Assembly (NCBI RefSeq): GCF_003205615.1
Contig: NZ_PYBV01000021.1
Span: 186,001 to 250,000, forward strand
Reading direction: 5' to 3'
DNA: 64,000 nt
DNA from: Micromonospora arborensis
Lineage (GTDB): Bacteria; Actinomycetota; Actinomycetes; Mycobacteriales; Micromonosporaceae
The notes beneath the pieces were generated by a model. The model was not told where the DNA came from and did not search any database. It worked only from the letters and a program-made list of their open reading frames with translations. The position numbers and the translations under genes were made by a program. Below are positions 45,841 to 53,937 of this stretch, one piece after another. The stretch's first letter is position 1, and each line of letters begins with the position of its first letter.

Positions 45841-46743
45841 ATGTCTGTGCCGAACGATCCTGATCCCCGCCTTCAGTCGTACGCGGACCCGCAGCGACTG
45901 GTCACCACCGAGTGGCTGGCCGAGCACCTGGGCGACGAGGGCCTCGTCGTCGTCGAGTCCGACGAGGACGTGCTGCTCTACGAATCCGGTCACATCCCCG
46001 GTGCTGTCAAGGTCGACTGGCACCTGGAGCTGAACGACCAGGTGACCCGGGACTACCTGGATGCCGCGAGCTTCGCCGAGTTGTGTGCGGCGAAGGGCAT
46101 CGGCCGGGGCGACACCGTCGTCTTCTACGGCGACAACTTCAACTGGTGGGCCGCGTACGCCCTCTGGGTGTTCTCGCTCTTCGGCCACGCCGACGTGCGG
46201 CTGCTCGACGGCGGCCGGCAGAAGTGGATCGCCGAGGGGCGCGAGGTGACCCGCGAAAAGCCGGCTCGCCCGCGCGCCGACTATCCGGTGCCACTGCGTG
46301 ACGACGCGCCGCTGCGGGCCTTCCGTGAGCAGGTCATGGCGCACGTCGCATCCGGCCGGCCACTTGTCGACGTCCGGTCGCCGAGTGAGTACACCGGTGA
46401 GACGCTGCACATGCCGGACTACCCGCAGGAGGGTGCGCTGCGCGGTGGGCACATTCCGGGCGCGGTCAGCAAGCCGTGGAAGTCCGCCGCAAATGAGGAC
46501 GGCACGTTCAAGTCCGCCGACGAGCTGAAGGCGATCTACGCCGACCAGCTCGGGCTCAGCCCGGACGACGACGTGATCGCGTACTGCCGGATCGGCGAGC
46601 GGTCCAGCCACACCTGGTTCGTGCTGCGGCACCTGCTGGGCTACCCGCAGGTGCGCAACTACGACGGCTCGTGGACCGAGTGGGGCAACCTGGTCCGGGC
46701 GCCCGTCGTCAAGGGCGACCAGCCCGGCGGCCTCGCCGCCTGA
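45841..46743 (+). CDS. Thiosulfate sulfurtransferase (two rhodanese domains, SseA-like)
   Basis: 300 residues. The first rhodanese domain (about 20-140) has ESDEDVLLYESGHIPGAVKVDW and lacks the active Cys; the second (about 160-290) has VDVRSPSEYTGE and the active-site loop AYCRIGERSSHTW. The CRxGERS loop is typical of thiosulfate sulfurtransferases. It transfers sulfane sulfur in the cytoplasm. ATG 45841 was chosen since the upstream in-frame sequence is unrelated. It converges on the second propeller gene with a bidirectional hairpin in between. Confidence 0.93.
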   Translation: MSVPNDPDPRLQSYADPQRLVTTEWLAEHLGDEGLVVVESDEDVLLYESGHIPGAVKVDWHLELNDQVTRDYLDAASFAELCAAKGIGRGDTVVFYGDNFNWWAAYALWVFSLFGHADVRLLDGGRQKWIAEGREVTREKPARPRADYPVPLRDDAPLRAFREQVMAHVASGRPLVDVRSPSEYTGETLHMPDYPQEGALRGGHIPGAVSKPWKSAANEDGTFKSADELKAIYADQLGLSPDDDVIAYCRIGERSSHTWFVLRHLLGYPQVRNYDGSWTEWGNLVRAPVVKGDQPGGLAA

Positions 46744-46753
46744 CCGGGCCCCG

Positions 46754-46792
46754 ACCGTTCCCGCGCGACCATGACGGCCGCGCGGGAACGGT
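46754..46792. terminator. Bidirectional terminator between convergent genes
   Basis: 14-bp perfect stem (46754-46767 with 46779-46792) with an 11-nt loop fills the gap between the sulfurtransferase stop and the propeller gene stop. Confidence 0.85.
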
Positions 46793-46794
46793 GC

Positions 46795-47982
46795 TCAGCT
46801 GGCGAGCGCGACCACGCCGCGCAGGTTGCGGACCACCCCGGTGATCTCGCCGGTCTCCGGGTTCCATCGCGCCACGCCGTCCGGGTCCAGCCGGAGCAGC
46901 ACGGCACCCATGTTGTCCCAGCCCAGCACGGGGCAGCAGCCTTTGCTCCGGTCCCGGCCCAGGTCCAGCACGTGCGCCACCGCGCCGGTGCGGGAGTCCA
47001 GTACGGCGACCCCCTCGGCACCGTCGAGTTCCCCGCTGGTGATCCACGCCGCGCTGGCCACCCGCCCGCCGTGCAGCCAGCCACGGCCGTAGAACTCGTT
47101 GATCTGGTAGGGCGAGGGCAGCGCCGAGCTGGTGACCGGCTGTTCGGAGCGAACCGTGCCATCCAGGGCGGTTCGACTGCGCAACTTCAGGCCGCCCCGC
47201 TCGCCGACCATCTCGATCAGGGGTGCCTCGCGGCCGGCCGCCGGGTCGGGTGCGACCACGTCCCAGGCCGAGACGTCGATGGTGCTCGCCGCGTCGGAGT
47301 CCCGCTCCACCGCGTACGTCCGGTTGTCGCCGCCGACCAGTACCCGGTTGCCCGACCAGACCACCAGCTCCAGGTAGCCGTCGAGCGGGATCCGGCGTAC
47401 GCCCGGTTTGACGAGGTCGACCATGACGAGCTCGTTGGTCTGCGCGAAGGCCGCCCAGCGGCCGTCCGGCGACAGCACTCCCGGCTTCACCGCGGCTGCC
47501 TCGTTGCCGCCCGCGTCCCTCGTGGGCGCGAGCGTCACCAGATCGAGACTGCGCACCACACCGTCGTTGCCGAGCACCCGAACCGGCCCGTTGGCGTGGG
47601 ACTCCTCGTCCAACGGCTGGTACAGCGCGAGCGCCCGCTCGACCGGCCGCTCGGAGAGCCGCACGGTCGCCGGGCCGCTGAGTCGGGCCAGCGGATCGGG
47701 TGGGAAGGTCAGCTCGGCGGGGGGCCGCTGCACGGGATCGGCGTGGGTGGGTTCGGCGGTCGGGGTCGGTGCCACCGGGTGGTCCGGGGGTGAGGTGGCG
47801 GGCGGTCGCAGAACCGCCACCGTGCCACCGCCGATCAGTGCCACGGCCAGGGCGACCGCGCCGACGGCCCGTCGGGTACGCCGGGTCCGTCGAGCCCGCT
47901 CCCAGCTGGCCGTGGCCGGCTGGCTGGGCAGCACGTCCTCGACGCTGACAGTCAGCAGTTGGCGAAGGTCCTGCTCGTTCAC
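46795..47982 (-). CDS. Second membrane-anchored beta-propeller protein, probable anti-sigma partner
   Basis: 395 residues, exactly the length of the first propeller protein though little alike in sequence. The cytoplasmic N-terminus (1-38, with WERARRTRRTRR) is followed by a membrane helix (39-58), a Pro/Thr-rich linker (60-95) and an extracytoplasmic repeat region with LSPDGRWAAFAQTNELVMVD and VVWSGNRVLVGGD. GTG 47982 overlaps the sigma stop by 4 bp. Likely senses an extracytoplasmic signal for the sigma factor; this is inferred from topology and coupling. Confidence 0.8.
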   Translation of the reverse strand: MNEQDLRQLLTVSVEDVLPSQPATASWERARRTRRTRRAVGAVALAVALIGGGTVAVLRPPATSPPDHPVAPTPTAEPTHADPVQRPPAELTFPPDPLARLSGPATVRLSERPVERALALYQPLDEESHANGPVRVLGNDGVVRSLDLVTLAPTRDAGGNEAAAVKPGVLSPDGRWAAFAQTNELVMVDLVKPGVRRIPLDGYLELVVWSGNRVLVGGDNRTYAVERDSDAASTIDVSAWDVVAPDPAAGREAPLIEMVGERGGLKLRSRTALDGTVRSEQPVTSSALPSPYQINEFYGRGWLHGGRVASAAWITSGELDGAEGVAVLDSRTGAVAHVLDLGRDRSKGCCPVLGWDNMGAVLLRLDPDGVARWNPETGEITGVVRNLRGVVALAS

Positions 47983-48527
47983 GGCTTCACCTCCACGCCG
48001 GTGGTCAGATCGCCCGAGCCTGAGCCCGTTCGGGCATCGCGGGCGAGATCCGGGGCGACCTCGCGGAGCCGGCGCAGCGCGGCATGACACTGGCTCTTCA
48101 CGGTGCCGACGGTCACCCCGAGCGCCTCGGCGGTGGCGACCTCGGTCAGGTCCTCGTAGTAGCGCAGCACCAGGACAGCCCGCTGCCGGGGCGGCAGCAG
48201 GCCCAGCGCGTCGTGCAGGGTCAGCCGCAACGCGCCGTCCCGGTCGTGGGCCACCTGCTCCGGCGGTGTTGCGCTGAGCCATTCCCGCCGGCGGCGACGC
48301 CACCACGACACCGCGTCCCGGTAGAGGATGGCCCGCACGTACGCGGAGGGGTCGCCGTCCCGGACCGAGGCCCAGCGCAGCGCCAGCTTGAGCAGGGCGT
48401 CCTGGAGAAGATCTTCGGCCTGGTGCCGATTGCCACAGATCAGGTAGGCCGCGCGGAGCAGCCGGTGTTGGTGGTTCTCCACGAAGGCGAGGTAGCCGTC
48501 GCGGCCGTCGTTCCCCGTCGGTGCCAT
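47979..48527 (-). CDS. SigE-family ECF sigma factor (second)
   Basis: 182 residues. Region 2: HRLLRAAYLICGNRHQAEDLLQ and YVRAILYRDAVSWWRRRRRE; region 4: LPPRQRAVLVLRYYEDLTEV and LGVTVGTVKSQCHAALRRL. It is the same subtype as the factor at 41.2 kb. GGGAGGGGG precedes ATG 48527. It is translationally coupled to the propeller protein. A TetR gene lies upstream in the same direction with a 68-bp gap. Confidence 0.92.
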   Translation of the reverse strand: MAPTGNDGRDGYLAFVENHQHRLLRAAYLICGNRHQAEDLLQDALLKLALRWASVRDGDPSAYVRAILYRDAVSWWRRRRREWLSATPPEQVAHDRDGALRLTLHDALGLLPPRQRAVLVLRYYEDLTEVATAEALGVTVGTVKSQCHAALRRLREVAPDLARDARTGSGSGDLTTGVEVKP

Positions 48528-48595
48528 CCGGCCCCCTCCCGGCCGTCGCGGTGCGCGTCACCTGCCAGACGCACGGGGAGGGCCAAAAGGTTGGG

Positions 48596-49177
48596 TCAGC
48601 TCTCCGGCAGCCCGGTGAGGTAGCGCTGGAGGGTCGGTGCGATCCAGGAGACCAGCTCCTCGGGTGGTGTGTCCACCATGGGCGGTAGGCGGACGATGTA
48701 CCGGGTGAAGGCGAGGCCGAGGAGTTGACTGGCCACCAGGCCGGCCCGTCGGGCGGTCAGCGCCGAATCGCTGCCGAACGCGGTCACGGCGGCAGTGAGC
48801 TGGTCGGCGAAGATGCCGCGCATGCGTTCGGCCGCGCCCGGATTGGTGCTGGCGGCGCGAAGCAGCGCCACGAGCGTCTCGTCGCCGTCCCAGCGGGCGA
48901 GGAAATGCCGGACCAGCACCTCGCCGAGACGAGCGGGCGGCACCGCGCTCAGATCGGGCAGGCGTAGGTCGAATTCGGCGGCCGCCGCGAAGAGCCCTTC
49001 TTTGCTGCCGTAGTAGCGCATGACCATCGACGGGTCGATCTGGGCGTCGGCGGCGATGGCCCGGATCGTGGCGCGCTCGTATCCGTCCGCCGCGAACCGT
49101 TCCCGGGCAGCTCGGAGGATCGCCGCCCGGGTCGCATCGGAGCGGCGGGGGTGGGTCGGCTGGGCGGACGCTGTCAT
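48596..49177 (-). CDS. TetR-family regulator, divergent from FAD monooxygenase
   Basis: 193 residues. The TetR DNA-binding domain (about 12-58) reads RAAILRAARERFAADGYERA and IRAIAADAQIDPSMVMRYYG. The C-terminal ligand domain ends in SWIAPTLQRYLTG, a TetR_C_17-like pattern. It is divergently arranged with an FAD-dependent monooxygenase, and the spacer holds inverted repeats of TTGCCAACA half sites, so it probably represses that gene and itself. The M13 start (49177) is preferred; a longer start would run into the operator. Confidence 0.9.
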   Translation of the reverse strand: MTASAQPTHPRRSDATRAAILRAARERFAADGYERATIRAIAADAQIDPSMVMRYYGSKEGLFAAAAEFDLRLPDLSAVPPARLGEVLVRHFLARWDGDETLVALLRAASTNPGAAERMRGIFADQLTAAVTAFGSDSALTARRAGLVASQLLGLAFTRYIVRLPPMVDTPPEELVSWIAPTLQRYLTGLPES

Positions 49178-49190
49178 GCCCACGACCGTA

Positions 49191-49265
49191 TGCCAACAAC
49201 TGTTGACATGCAATCAGCAGCGCCTTAACGTTGCCAACAAGTGTTTGCCAACAGGTGTTGGCAAA
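49191..49265. promoter_or_regulatory. TetR operator repeats and promoter upstream of the FAD monooxygenase
   Basis: A near-perfect inverted repeat TTTGCCAACA-GG-TGTTGGCAAA lies at 49244-49265; related half sites are TGCCAACAacTGTTGACA at 49191-49208 and TTGCCAACA at 49231-49239. TTGACA at 49203-49208 with TTAACG at 49225-49230 could be a promoter overlapping the outer site. Confidence 0.8.
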
Positions 49266-49280
49266 GGTTTGGAGGTTGAC

Positions 49281-50438
49281 ATGCTGCCGACGAGTACCGA
49301 CGTCCTGGTGGTGGGCGCTGGCCCCACCGGTCTCGCCACCGCGCTGACACTGGCCCGCCGCGGGATCGACGTGATCGTGCTGGACCAGCAGGCCGAACCG
49401 CCGACGACCTCCCGTGCGGCGGTGGTGCACGCGTACACCCTGGAGGTGCTGGACCGGATCGGCGTTGCGGCGCCGCTGGTCGCCCAGGGGGTGCGGTCGC
49501 CGCGCTTCACCGTCCGCGATCGGGACCGGATGTTGCTGTCGGTGCCGTTCCACGAGCTGCCGTCCCGCTTCCCCTACGCGCTGCTGGTCTCCCAGTCGGT
49601 CACCGAGGCGGTGCTCACCGAGCGGTTGGCCGACCTCGGTGTCCGGGTGCGGCGGCCGTGCCGGCTGACCGGGCTGGAGGTGACCGCTGACGGGGTGCTG
49701 GCGCAGGTCGACGGGGAAGCGCTGCGCGCCCGGTACGTGGTCGGTGCCGACGGCTTGCACAGCACCGTCCGGCAGGCGGCCGGCATCGAATTCGACGGCG
49801 TCAGCGACGCCGAGTCCTTCGTGCTCGCCGACGTGCGGGTGGACAGCGCCCTGCCCGGCGAGGAGGTGGCTCTCTTCCTTGCCCGCTCCGGGCCACTGGT
49901 CTGGGCGCCGCTCCCCGACGGGGTGATCCGACTGGTAGCCGCGGTGGAGACAGCCCCGGCCGCACCGGACGTGGCGTACCTCCAGGCGCTGCTCGACGAG
50001 CGCGGCCCGGCGCGACGGCCCGCCCGGGTGACGGAGGTGCTCTGGGGCTCCCGGTTCCGGGTGCACCACCGGATCGCCGACACCTTCCGAGCCGGGCCGG
50101 TGCTGCTGGCCGGCGACGCCGGGCACGTGCACAGCCCAGCCGGAGGGCAGGGCATGAACCTCGGCATCTGCGACGCGGTTGCCCTCGGGACCGCGGTGGC
50201 GGACGTGCTCGACGGAGGTCCGGAATCGCTGCTCGACGACTACACCGCCCGGCAGCGGCCGATGGCCGAGGACGTGCTGAGCTTCGCCGCCGGGCTGACC
50301 CGGCTGGCCGCCGTCCCCCCGGCTCGCCGTCCGGCTCGCGACGTGCTGCTCCGGCTGCTCGGCGTACTGCCGCCAGCCCGCCGGAAGGTCGCGCTGCGCC
50401 TTTCCGGGCTGTCCCATCGGGAACGGACACCGAGCTAG
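49281..50438 (+). CDS. FAD-dependent aromatic monooxygenase (PheA/TfdB type)
   Basis: 385 residues. The FAD-binding Rossmann motif VVGAGPTGLATALTLARRG is at about 11-29, the DG motif is VVGADGLHSTVRQAAG, and the GD motif LLAGDAGHVHSPAGGQGMN contacts the flavin ribityl chain. It uses NAD(P)H and O2 to hydroxylate a small ring or polyketide-like substrate. It lacks the long C-terminal thioredoxin-like domain of phenol hydroxylases. GGAGG lies 6 bp before ATG 49281. The TetR control suggests it is a detoxification or resistance enzyme, for example against an antibiotic, but the substrate is unknown. Confidence 0.9.
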   Translation: MLPTSTDVLVVGAGPTGLATALTLARRGIDVIVLDQQAEPPTTSRAAVVHAYTLEVLDRIGVAAPLVAQGVRSPRFTVRDRDRMLLSVPFHELPSRFPYALLVSQSVTEAVLTERLADLGVRVRRPCRLTGLEVTADGVLAQVDGEALRARYVVGADGLHSTVRQAAGIEFDGVSDAESFVLADVRVDSALPGEEVALFLARSGPLVWAPLPDGVIRLVAAVETAPAAPDVAYLQALLDERGPARRPARVTEVLWGSRFRVHHRIADTFRAGPVLLAGDAGHVHSPAGGQGMNLGICDAVALGTAVADVLDGGPESLLDDYTARQRPMAEDVLSFAAGLTRLAAVPPARRPARDVLLRLLGVLPPARRKVALRLSGLSHRERTPS

Positions 50439-51661
50439 GCCGCGGTGGGGCTCAGCACGCCGGGGGCAGCCGGCCGCAGTGTCCGCCACGCGGCCAGGGT
50501 GACCAGCGCGAACGTGCCTGCCGCCGCGCCCGCCACCGGCACCGTGCCGTACGCCGCAGCGGCAAGTCCGGCGAGCACCGCCCCGACCGGCGCGGTGAGC
50601 AGACCGACCATCCGCTGGGCTGCACCCACCCGGCCGAGCAGCCCGGCCGGCACGTGCCGCTGACCGTACGACGCGCACAGGCTGTTCCACACGACGGTGC
50701 CGGCGGCGAAGACGGCCAGTGCGAACCCGCCCGACACCGGATCCCGGGCAAGCGCGAAGCCGGCCAGCGCCACGGTCTCCACGGCGAGCACCGCGCGCAG
50801 CGCCGGCACCGTGCCGAGCCGGGCGGCGAGCCGACTCGCGCCGAGAGCCCCCGCCACACCGCCGACGATGGCCGCAGCGGCGAACAGCCCGTACCCGGCG
50901 GGCGGCACCCGCAGCACGTCCAGCGCGTAGAGCACCAGCACCGCCATGATCCCGCTGATCGCCAGGTTGCTCGCGGCGGCGAGCACGGTCACCCGCCACA
51001 GGGTCCGGTGCGCGCGCAACCAGCGCAGCCCTTCGACGATCTCGCTCCACACCGACCCGCGCCGCAGCACGGGTCGCGAGTGCGCGTTCGCGACGGGAGC
51101 CAGGGCCAGCACGAGCAGGGCGGCCGCGGCGAAGGTGAGGGCGTCGACCGCGAACGGGAGAGCCGGGGCGACGGCGAAGAGGACACCGGCGGCGGGTGCG
51201 CCCAGGAAACCACCGGCCACTGCGGCGCCCGCCTGAAGTCGACCGTTCGCCCGGGGCAGCGCGTCCGGCGGTACCAGCGCGGGAAGCAACGCGAACGAGG
51301 CGGAGTCGAAGAGGGTGCCCAGCGTGGCGAGCAGGAACGCCGCCACCAACAGCACCGCAACACTGATCCGGTCCAGGGCGACCGTCACGGCCAGCGCCGC
51401 CACCACGGTGGCGCGTACCCCGTCGACCAGGGCCATCGTCCGACGACGGTCCCAGCGGTCCGCGTACACGCCGCCGAGCAGACCGAAGAGCAACGGCGGC
51501 AGTTGGCCGACCACGGTGATCGCCGCGATGATCCGAGGGTCGCGGGTCACCGTCGCGGCCAACAGGGCCAGCGCCGGCGTACGCAGCGCGTCCCCGAACC
51601 GCGACGAGACGGCGGCGGACCAGAGCAGCCGGAAGTCCCGGCCGAGAGCGGAGGAGGTCAT
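50435..51661 (-). CDS. MFS exporter (EntS/DHA3-like)
   Basis: 408 residues, about 12 hydrophobic segments. FRLLWSAAVSSRFGDALRTPALALLA and LLGGVYADRWDRRRTMALVDG (split; motif A-like DRWDRRR) fit the DHA3/EntS-like MFS exporters. It probably extrudes a small molecule. It converges with the FAD monooxygenase, the two stops overlapping by 4 bp, so both are likely independent transcripts although both may serve detoxification. Confidence 0.9.
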   Translation of the reverse strand: MTSSALGRDFRLLWSAAVSSRFGDALRTPALALLAATVTRDPRIIAAITVVGQLPPLLFGLLGGVYADRWDRRRTMALVDGVRATVVAALAVTVALDRISVAVLLVAAFLLATLGTLFDSASFALLPALVPPDALPRANGRLQAGAAVAGGFLGAPAAGVLFAVAPALPFAVDALTFAAAALLVLALAPVANAHSRPVLRRGSVWSEIVEGLRWLRAHRTLWRVTVLAAASNLAISGIMAVLVLYALDVLRVPPAGYGLFAAAAIVGGVAGALGASRLAARLGTVPALRAVLAVETVALAGFALARDPVSGGFALAVFAAGTVVWNSLCASYGQRHVPAGLLGRVGAAQRMVGLLTAPVGAVLAGLAAAAYGTVPVAGAAAGTFALVTLAAWRTLRPAAPGVLSPTAA

Positions 51662-51769
51662 TCGGTGACCGTGCAGGTTCGACCGGGTCGAGGGTCAAGC
51701 CGCGCGGTGTGCCAACCCGCCCGCTGACCGCCACTCCATCACAGGCAGTTTGCGGTCTACGCTTGCCCG

Positions 51770-52369
51770 GTGACGGTGGAGCAACAGGCACGGGGTGCGG
51801 CGGGTGCGGGCCGGCGCAGATCCCGCAAGGAGGAAATCCTGGAGATCGCGGTCGGTCTGTTCGCCGCCCGCGGCTATCACGGTGTGTCGATGGACGACAT
51901 CGGCGCAGCGGCCGGTGTGACCGGTCCGGCGCTCTACCACCACTTCGCCGGCAAGGAGGCGATGCTGGCCGCCGCGCTGATCCCGGTGAGCGAGGGTTTG
52001 CTGGCCGGCGGGCGGGAACGAGCCGCCGGGCGCCCGGATGACCCGCGCGGTGTGCTGGAGTCGCTGATCGACTTTCACGTCGAGTTCGCGCTGGCCAACC
52101 CGGCGGTGATCGCCCTGCACCTGCACGAGTTGGACCGCCTGCCGGAGGAGCCGCGGCGGCGGATCCGTCGCCTGCAACGGCTCTACGTCGAGGAATGGGT
52201 CACCGTGCTGACCGCGCTGCACCCGGGCATGCCCGACGGCGAGGCGCGGGTGCTCGCGCACGCCGCGTTCGGTCTGATGAACTCGACGCCGTTCCTCGGC
52301 GGTGAGGTGGACCGGCGGCGCCGCGCCGAGTTGCTGCGCGACGCCACCCTGGCCGCGCTGCTCGCCTGA
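51770..52369 (+). CDS. TetR-family regulator of the acyl-CoA catabolism cluster
   Basis: 199 residues. The DNA-binding domain spans about 20-66: KEEILEIAVGLFAARGYHG, MDDIGAAAGVTGPALYHHFAGK. The C-terminal half resembles regulators of lipid or acyl-CoA degradation in actinobacteria (TetR_C_36/KstR2-like), which bind acyl-CoA ligands. It is the first gene of a cluster for branched-chain acyl-CoA breakdown, and motifs upstream of two downstream transcripts are similar, so it likely represses the cluster. Confidence 0.88.
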   Translation: MTVEQQARGAAGAGRRRSRKEEILEIAVGLFAARGYHGVSMDDIGAAAGVTGPALYHHFAGKEAMLAAALIPVSEGLLAGGRERAAGRPDDPRGVLESLIDFHVEFALANPAVIALHLHELDRLPEEPRRRIRRLQRLYVEEWVTVLTALHPGMPDGEARVLAHAAFGLMNSTPFLGGEVDRRRRAELLRDATLAALLA

Positions 52370-52404
52370 AACCCGACTCGTCAGAAGTCCGCCGGTCGTG
52401 ATTC

Positions 52405-52418
52405 CCTAACCATCGTCC
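52405..52418. promoter_or_regulatory. Candidate TetR operator upstream of the biotin carboxylase gene
   Basis: CCTAACCATCGTCC matches the 55625-55638 site CCTAACGATCGTTC at 12 of 14 positions. It lies 26 bp before the gene start. Confidence 0.5.
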
Positions 52419-52443
52419 CAACATCCGGACGCCGGGAGGAAAC

Positions 52444-53781
52444 ATGATCGAGTCACTGCTGGTCGCCAATCGGGGCGAGATCGCACGCCGGATCATCCGT
52501 ACCGCCAAGCGGCTCGGCATCCGCGCGATCGCGGTGTACTCGGAGGCCGACGCCGACCTGCCGTTCGTCGCCGAGGCGGACGAGGCGGTCCTGATCGGCC
52601 CGCCGAACCCGGCGCAGAGCTACCGCAACACCGAGGCGATCATCGCTGCCGCGAAGTCGACAGGTGCGCAGGCCATCCACCCCGGGTACGGCTTCCTGTC
52701 GGAGAACGCCGAGTTCGCCCGTACCGTCGAGTCGAGCGGCCTGATCTGGGTCGGGCCCGGCGCGGACGCGATCGCCGCGATGGGCGACAAGATCAATGCC
52801 CGGAACCTGATGGCCGCGGCCGGCGTTCCGGTCGCGCCCGGCACCACCGACCCGGCCGCCGACCTGGATGCGGCGGTGACGGCCGCTGCCGAGATCGGCT
52901 ACCCGGTGATGGTCAAGGCCGCGGCCGGTGGCGGCGGCATGGGCATGGGCGTGGCCGTCGACGAGGCCGCGCTGCGCACCGAGTACGACAAGGTGTGCAC
53001 GTTCGCCGAGCGGATGTTCGGCGACGGTTCGGTGCTGATCGAGCGGTACTTCCCCCGGGTGCGCCACGTCGAGGTGCAGATCCTCGGCCTGGCCGACGGC
53101 CGGGTGGTGGCGCTCGGCGAGCGGGAGTGCTCGGTGCAGCGGCGCAACCAGAAGCTGGTCGAGGAGTCCCCTTCGCCGGCGGTGTCGCCGGAGCTGCGGT
53201 CCCGCCTCCTGGCGGCGGCGGTGCGTGCTGGTGAGGCGGTCGGCTACCGCAACGCGGGCACGGTGGAGTGCCTGCTCGACCCGGCCTCCGGTGAGTTCTT
53301 CTTCCTCGAGATGAACACGCGGCTGCAGGTGGAGCACCCGGTGACCGAGTACGTCTACGGCGTGGACCTGGTCGAGGAGCAGTTGCGGGTGGCGGCCGGG
53401 CTGGCCCCGACCTTCGACCCGGACGGGCTGGTCCCGCGCGGGCACGCGATCGAGATGCGGATCAACGCGGAGGACCCGAAGCGTTTCTTTCCCGGCCCGG
53501 GCGTGATCAGGACCTGGGTGGAACCGACGGGTGAGGGCGTCCGGGTGGACTCCGGCTACACCGAGGGCAACACCGTCACCCAGTTCTACGACAGCCTGCT
53601 GGCCAAGCTGATCATCACCGGCGCCACCCGGGACGAGGTGCTGGAACGGGCGAAGGCGGCGGTCGCCCAGTTCCAGATCGAGGGCCCGAAGAACAACGTC
53701 CCCTTCTTCGCCGAGCTGCTAAACAACGCCGAGTTCCGCTCCGGCACCTACGACACCGGCATAGTCCCCCGCATGCGCTAA
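52444..53781 (+). CDS. Biotin carboxylase subunit of an acyl-CoA carboxylase, no carrier domain
   Basis: 445 residues, a complete biotin carboxylase: N-terminal SLLVANRGEIARRIIRTAK, ATP-grasp VMVKAAAGGGGMGMGVA, ERECSVQRRNQKLVEE and FFLEMNTRLQVEHPVTE. It carboxylates biotin on a carrier protein using ATP and bicarbonate. It stops after the biotin carboxylase C domain, whereas most actinobacterial acyl-CoA carboxylase alpha chains carry a C-terminal biotin carrier domain. No carrier gene is found nearby, so the carrier must be encoded elsewhere. With the carboxyltransferase at 55.7 kb it may form methylcrotonyl-CoA carboxylase. Confidence 0.93.
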   Translation: MIESLLVANRGEIARRIIRTAKRLGIRAIAVYSEADADLPFVAEADEAVLIGPPNPAQSYRNTEAIIAAAKSTGAQAIHPGYGFLSENAEFARTVESSGLIWVGPGADAIAAMGDKINARNLMAAAGVPVAPGTTDPAADLDAAVTAAAEIGYPVMVKAAAGGGGMGMGVAVDEAALRTEYDKVCTFAERMFGDGSVLIERYFPRVRHVEVQILGLADGRVVALGERECSVQRRNQKLVEESPSPAVSPELRSRLLAAAVRAGEAVGYRNAGTVECLLDPASGEFFFLEMNTRLQVEHPVTEYVYGVDLVEEQLRVAAGLAPTFDPDGLVPRGHAIEMRINAEDPKRFFPGPGVIRTWVEPTGEGVRVDSGYTEGNTVTQFYDSLLAKLIITGATRDEVLERAKAAVAQFQIEGPKNNVPFFAELLNNAEFRSGTYDTGIVPRMR

Positions 53782-53813
53782 CCCCCACCCCCACCCCCAC
53801 CCCCACCCCCGCA
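53780..53813. repeat. C-rich hexanucleotide repeat
   Basis: About five CCCCCA units directly after the biotin carboxylase stop. The minus strand carries G5 runs and could form a G-quadruplex; the plus strand could form an i-motif. Confidence 0.85.
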
Positions 53814-53816
53814 GCG

Positions 53817-53876
53817 GTTGATCAAGAGGTTTGCGTCAGGATTCCGGCTCCGGATGACGCAAACCTCTTGATCAAC
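53817..53876. terminator. 22-bp perfect inverted repeat, likely terminator or dispersed element
   Basis: Arms 53817-53838 and 53855-53876 are perfectly complementary over 22 bp around a 16-nt loop that can form an inner TCCGG/CCGGA hairpin. It starts 36 bp after the biotin carboxylase stop. The arms are unusually AT-rich for the window (GATCAAGAGGTTTGCG), which suggests a mobile or family-specific repeat rather than an ordinary terminator. Confidence 0.85.
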
Positions 53877-53937
53877 AGGGGGTGGCATGCTGGGAGGATC
53901 CCCAGCACAGCACTACGTCACAGTGAGGTGACCCCTT

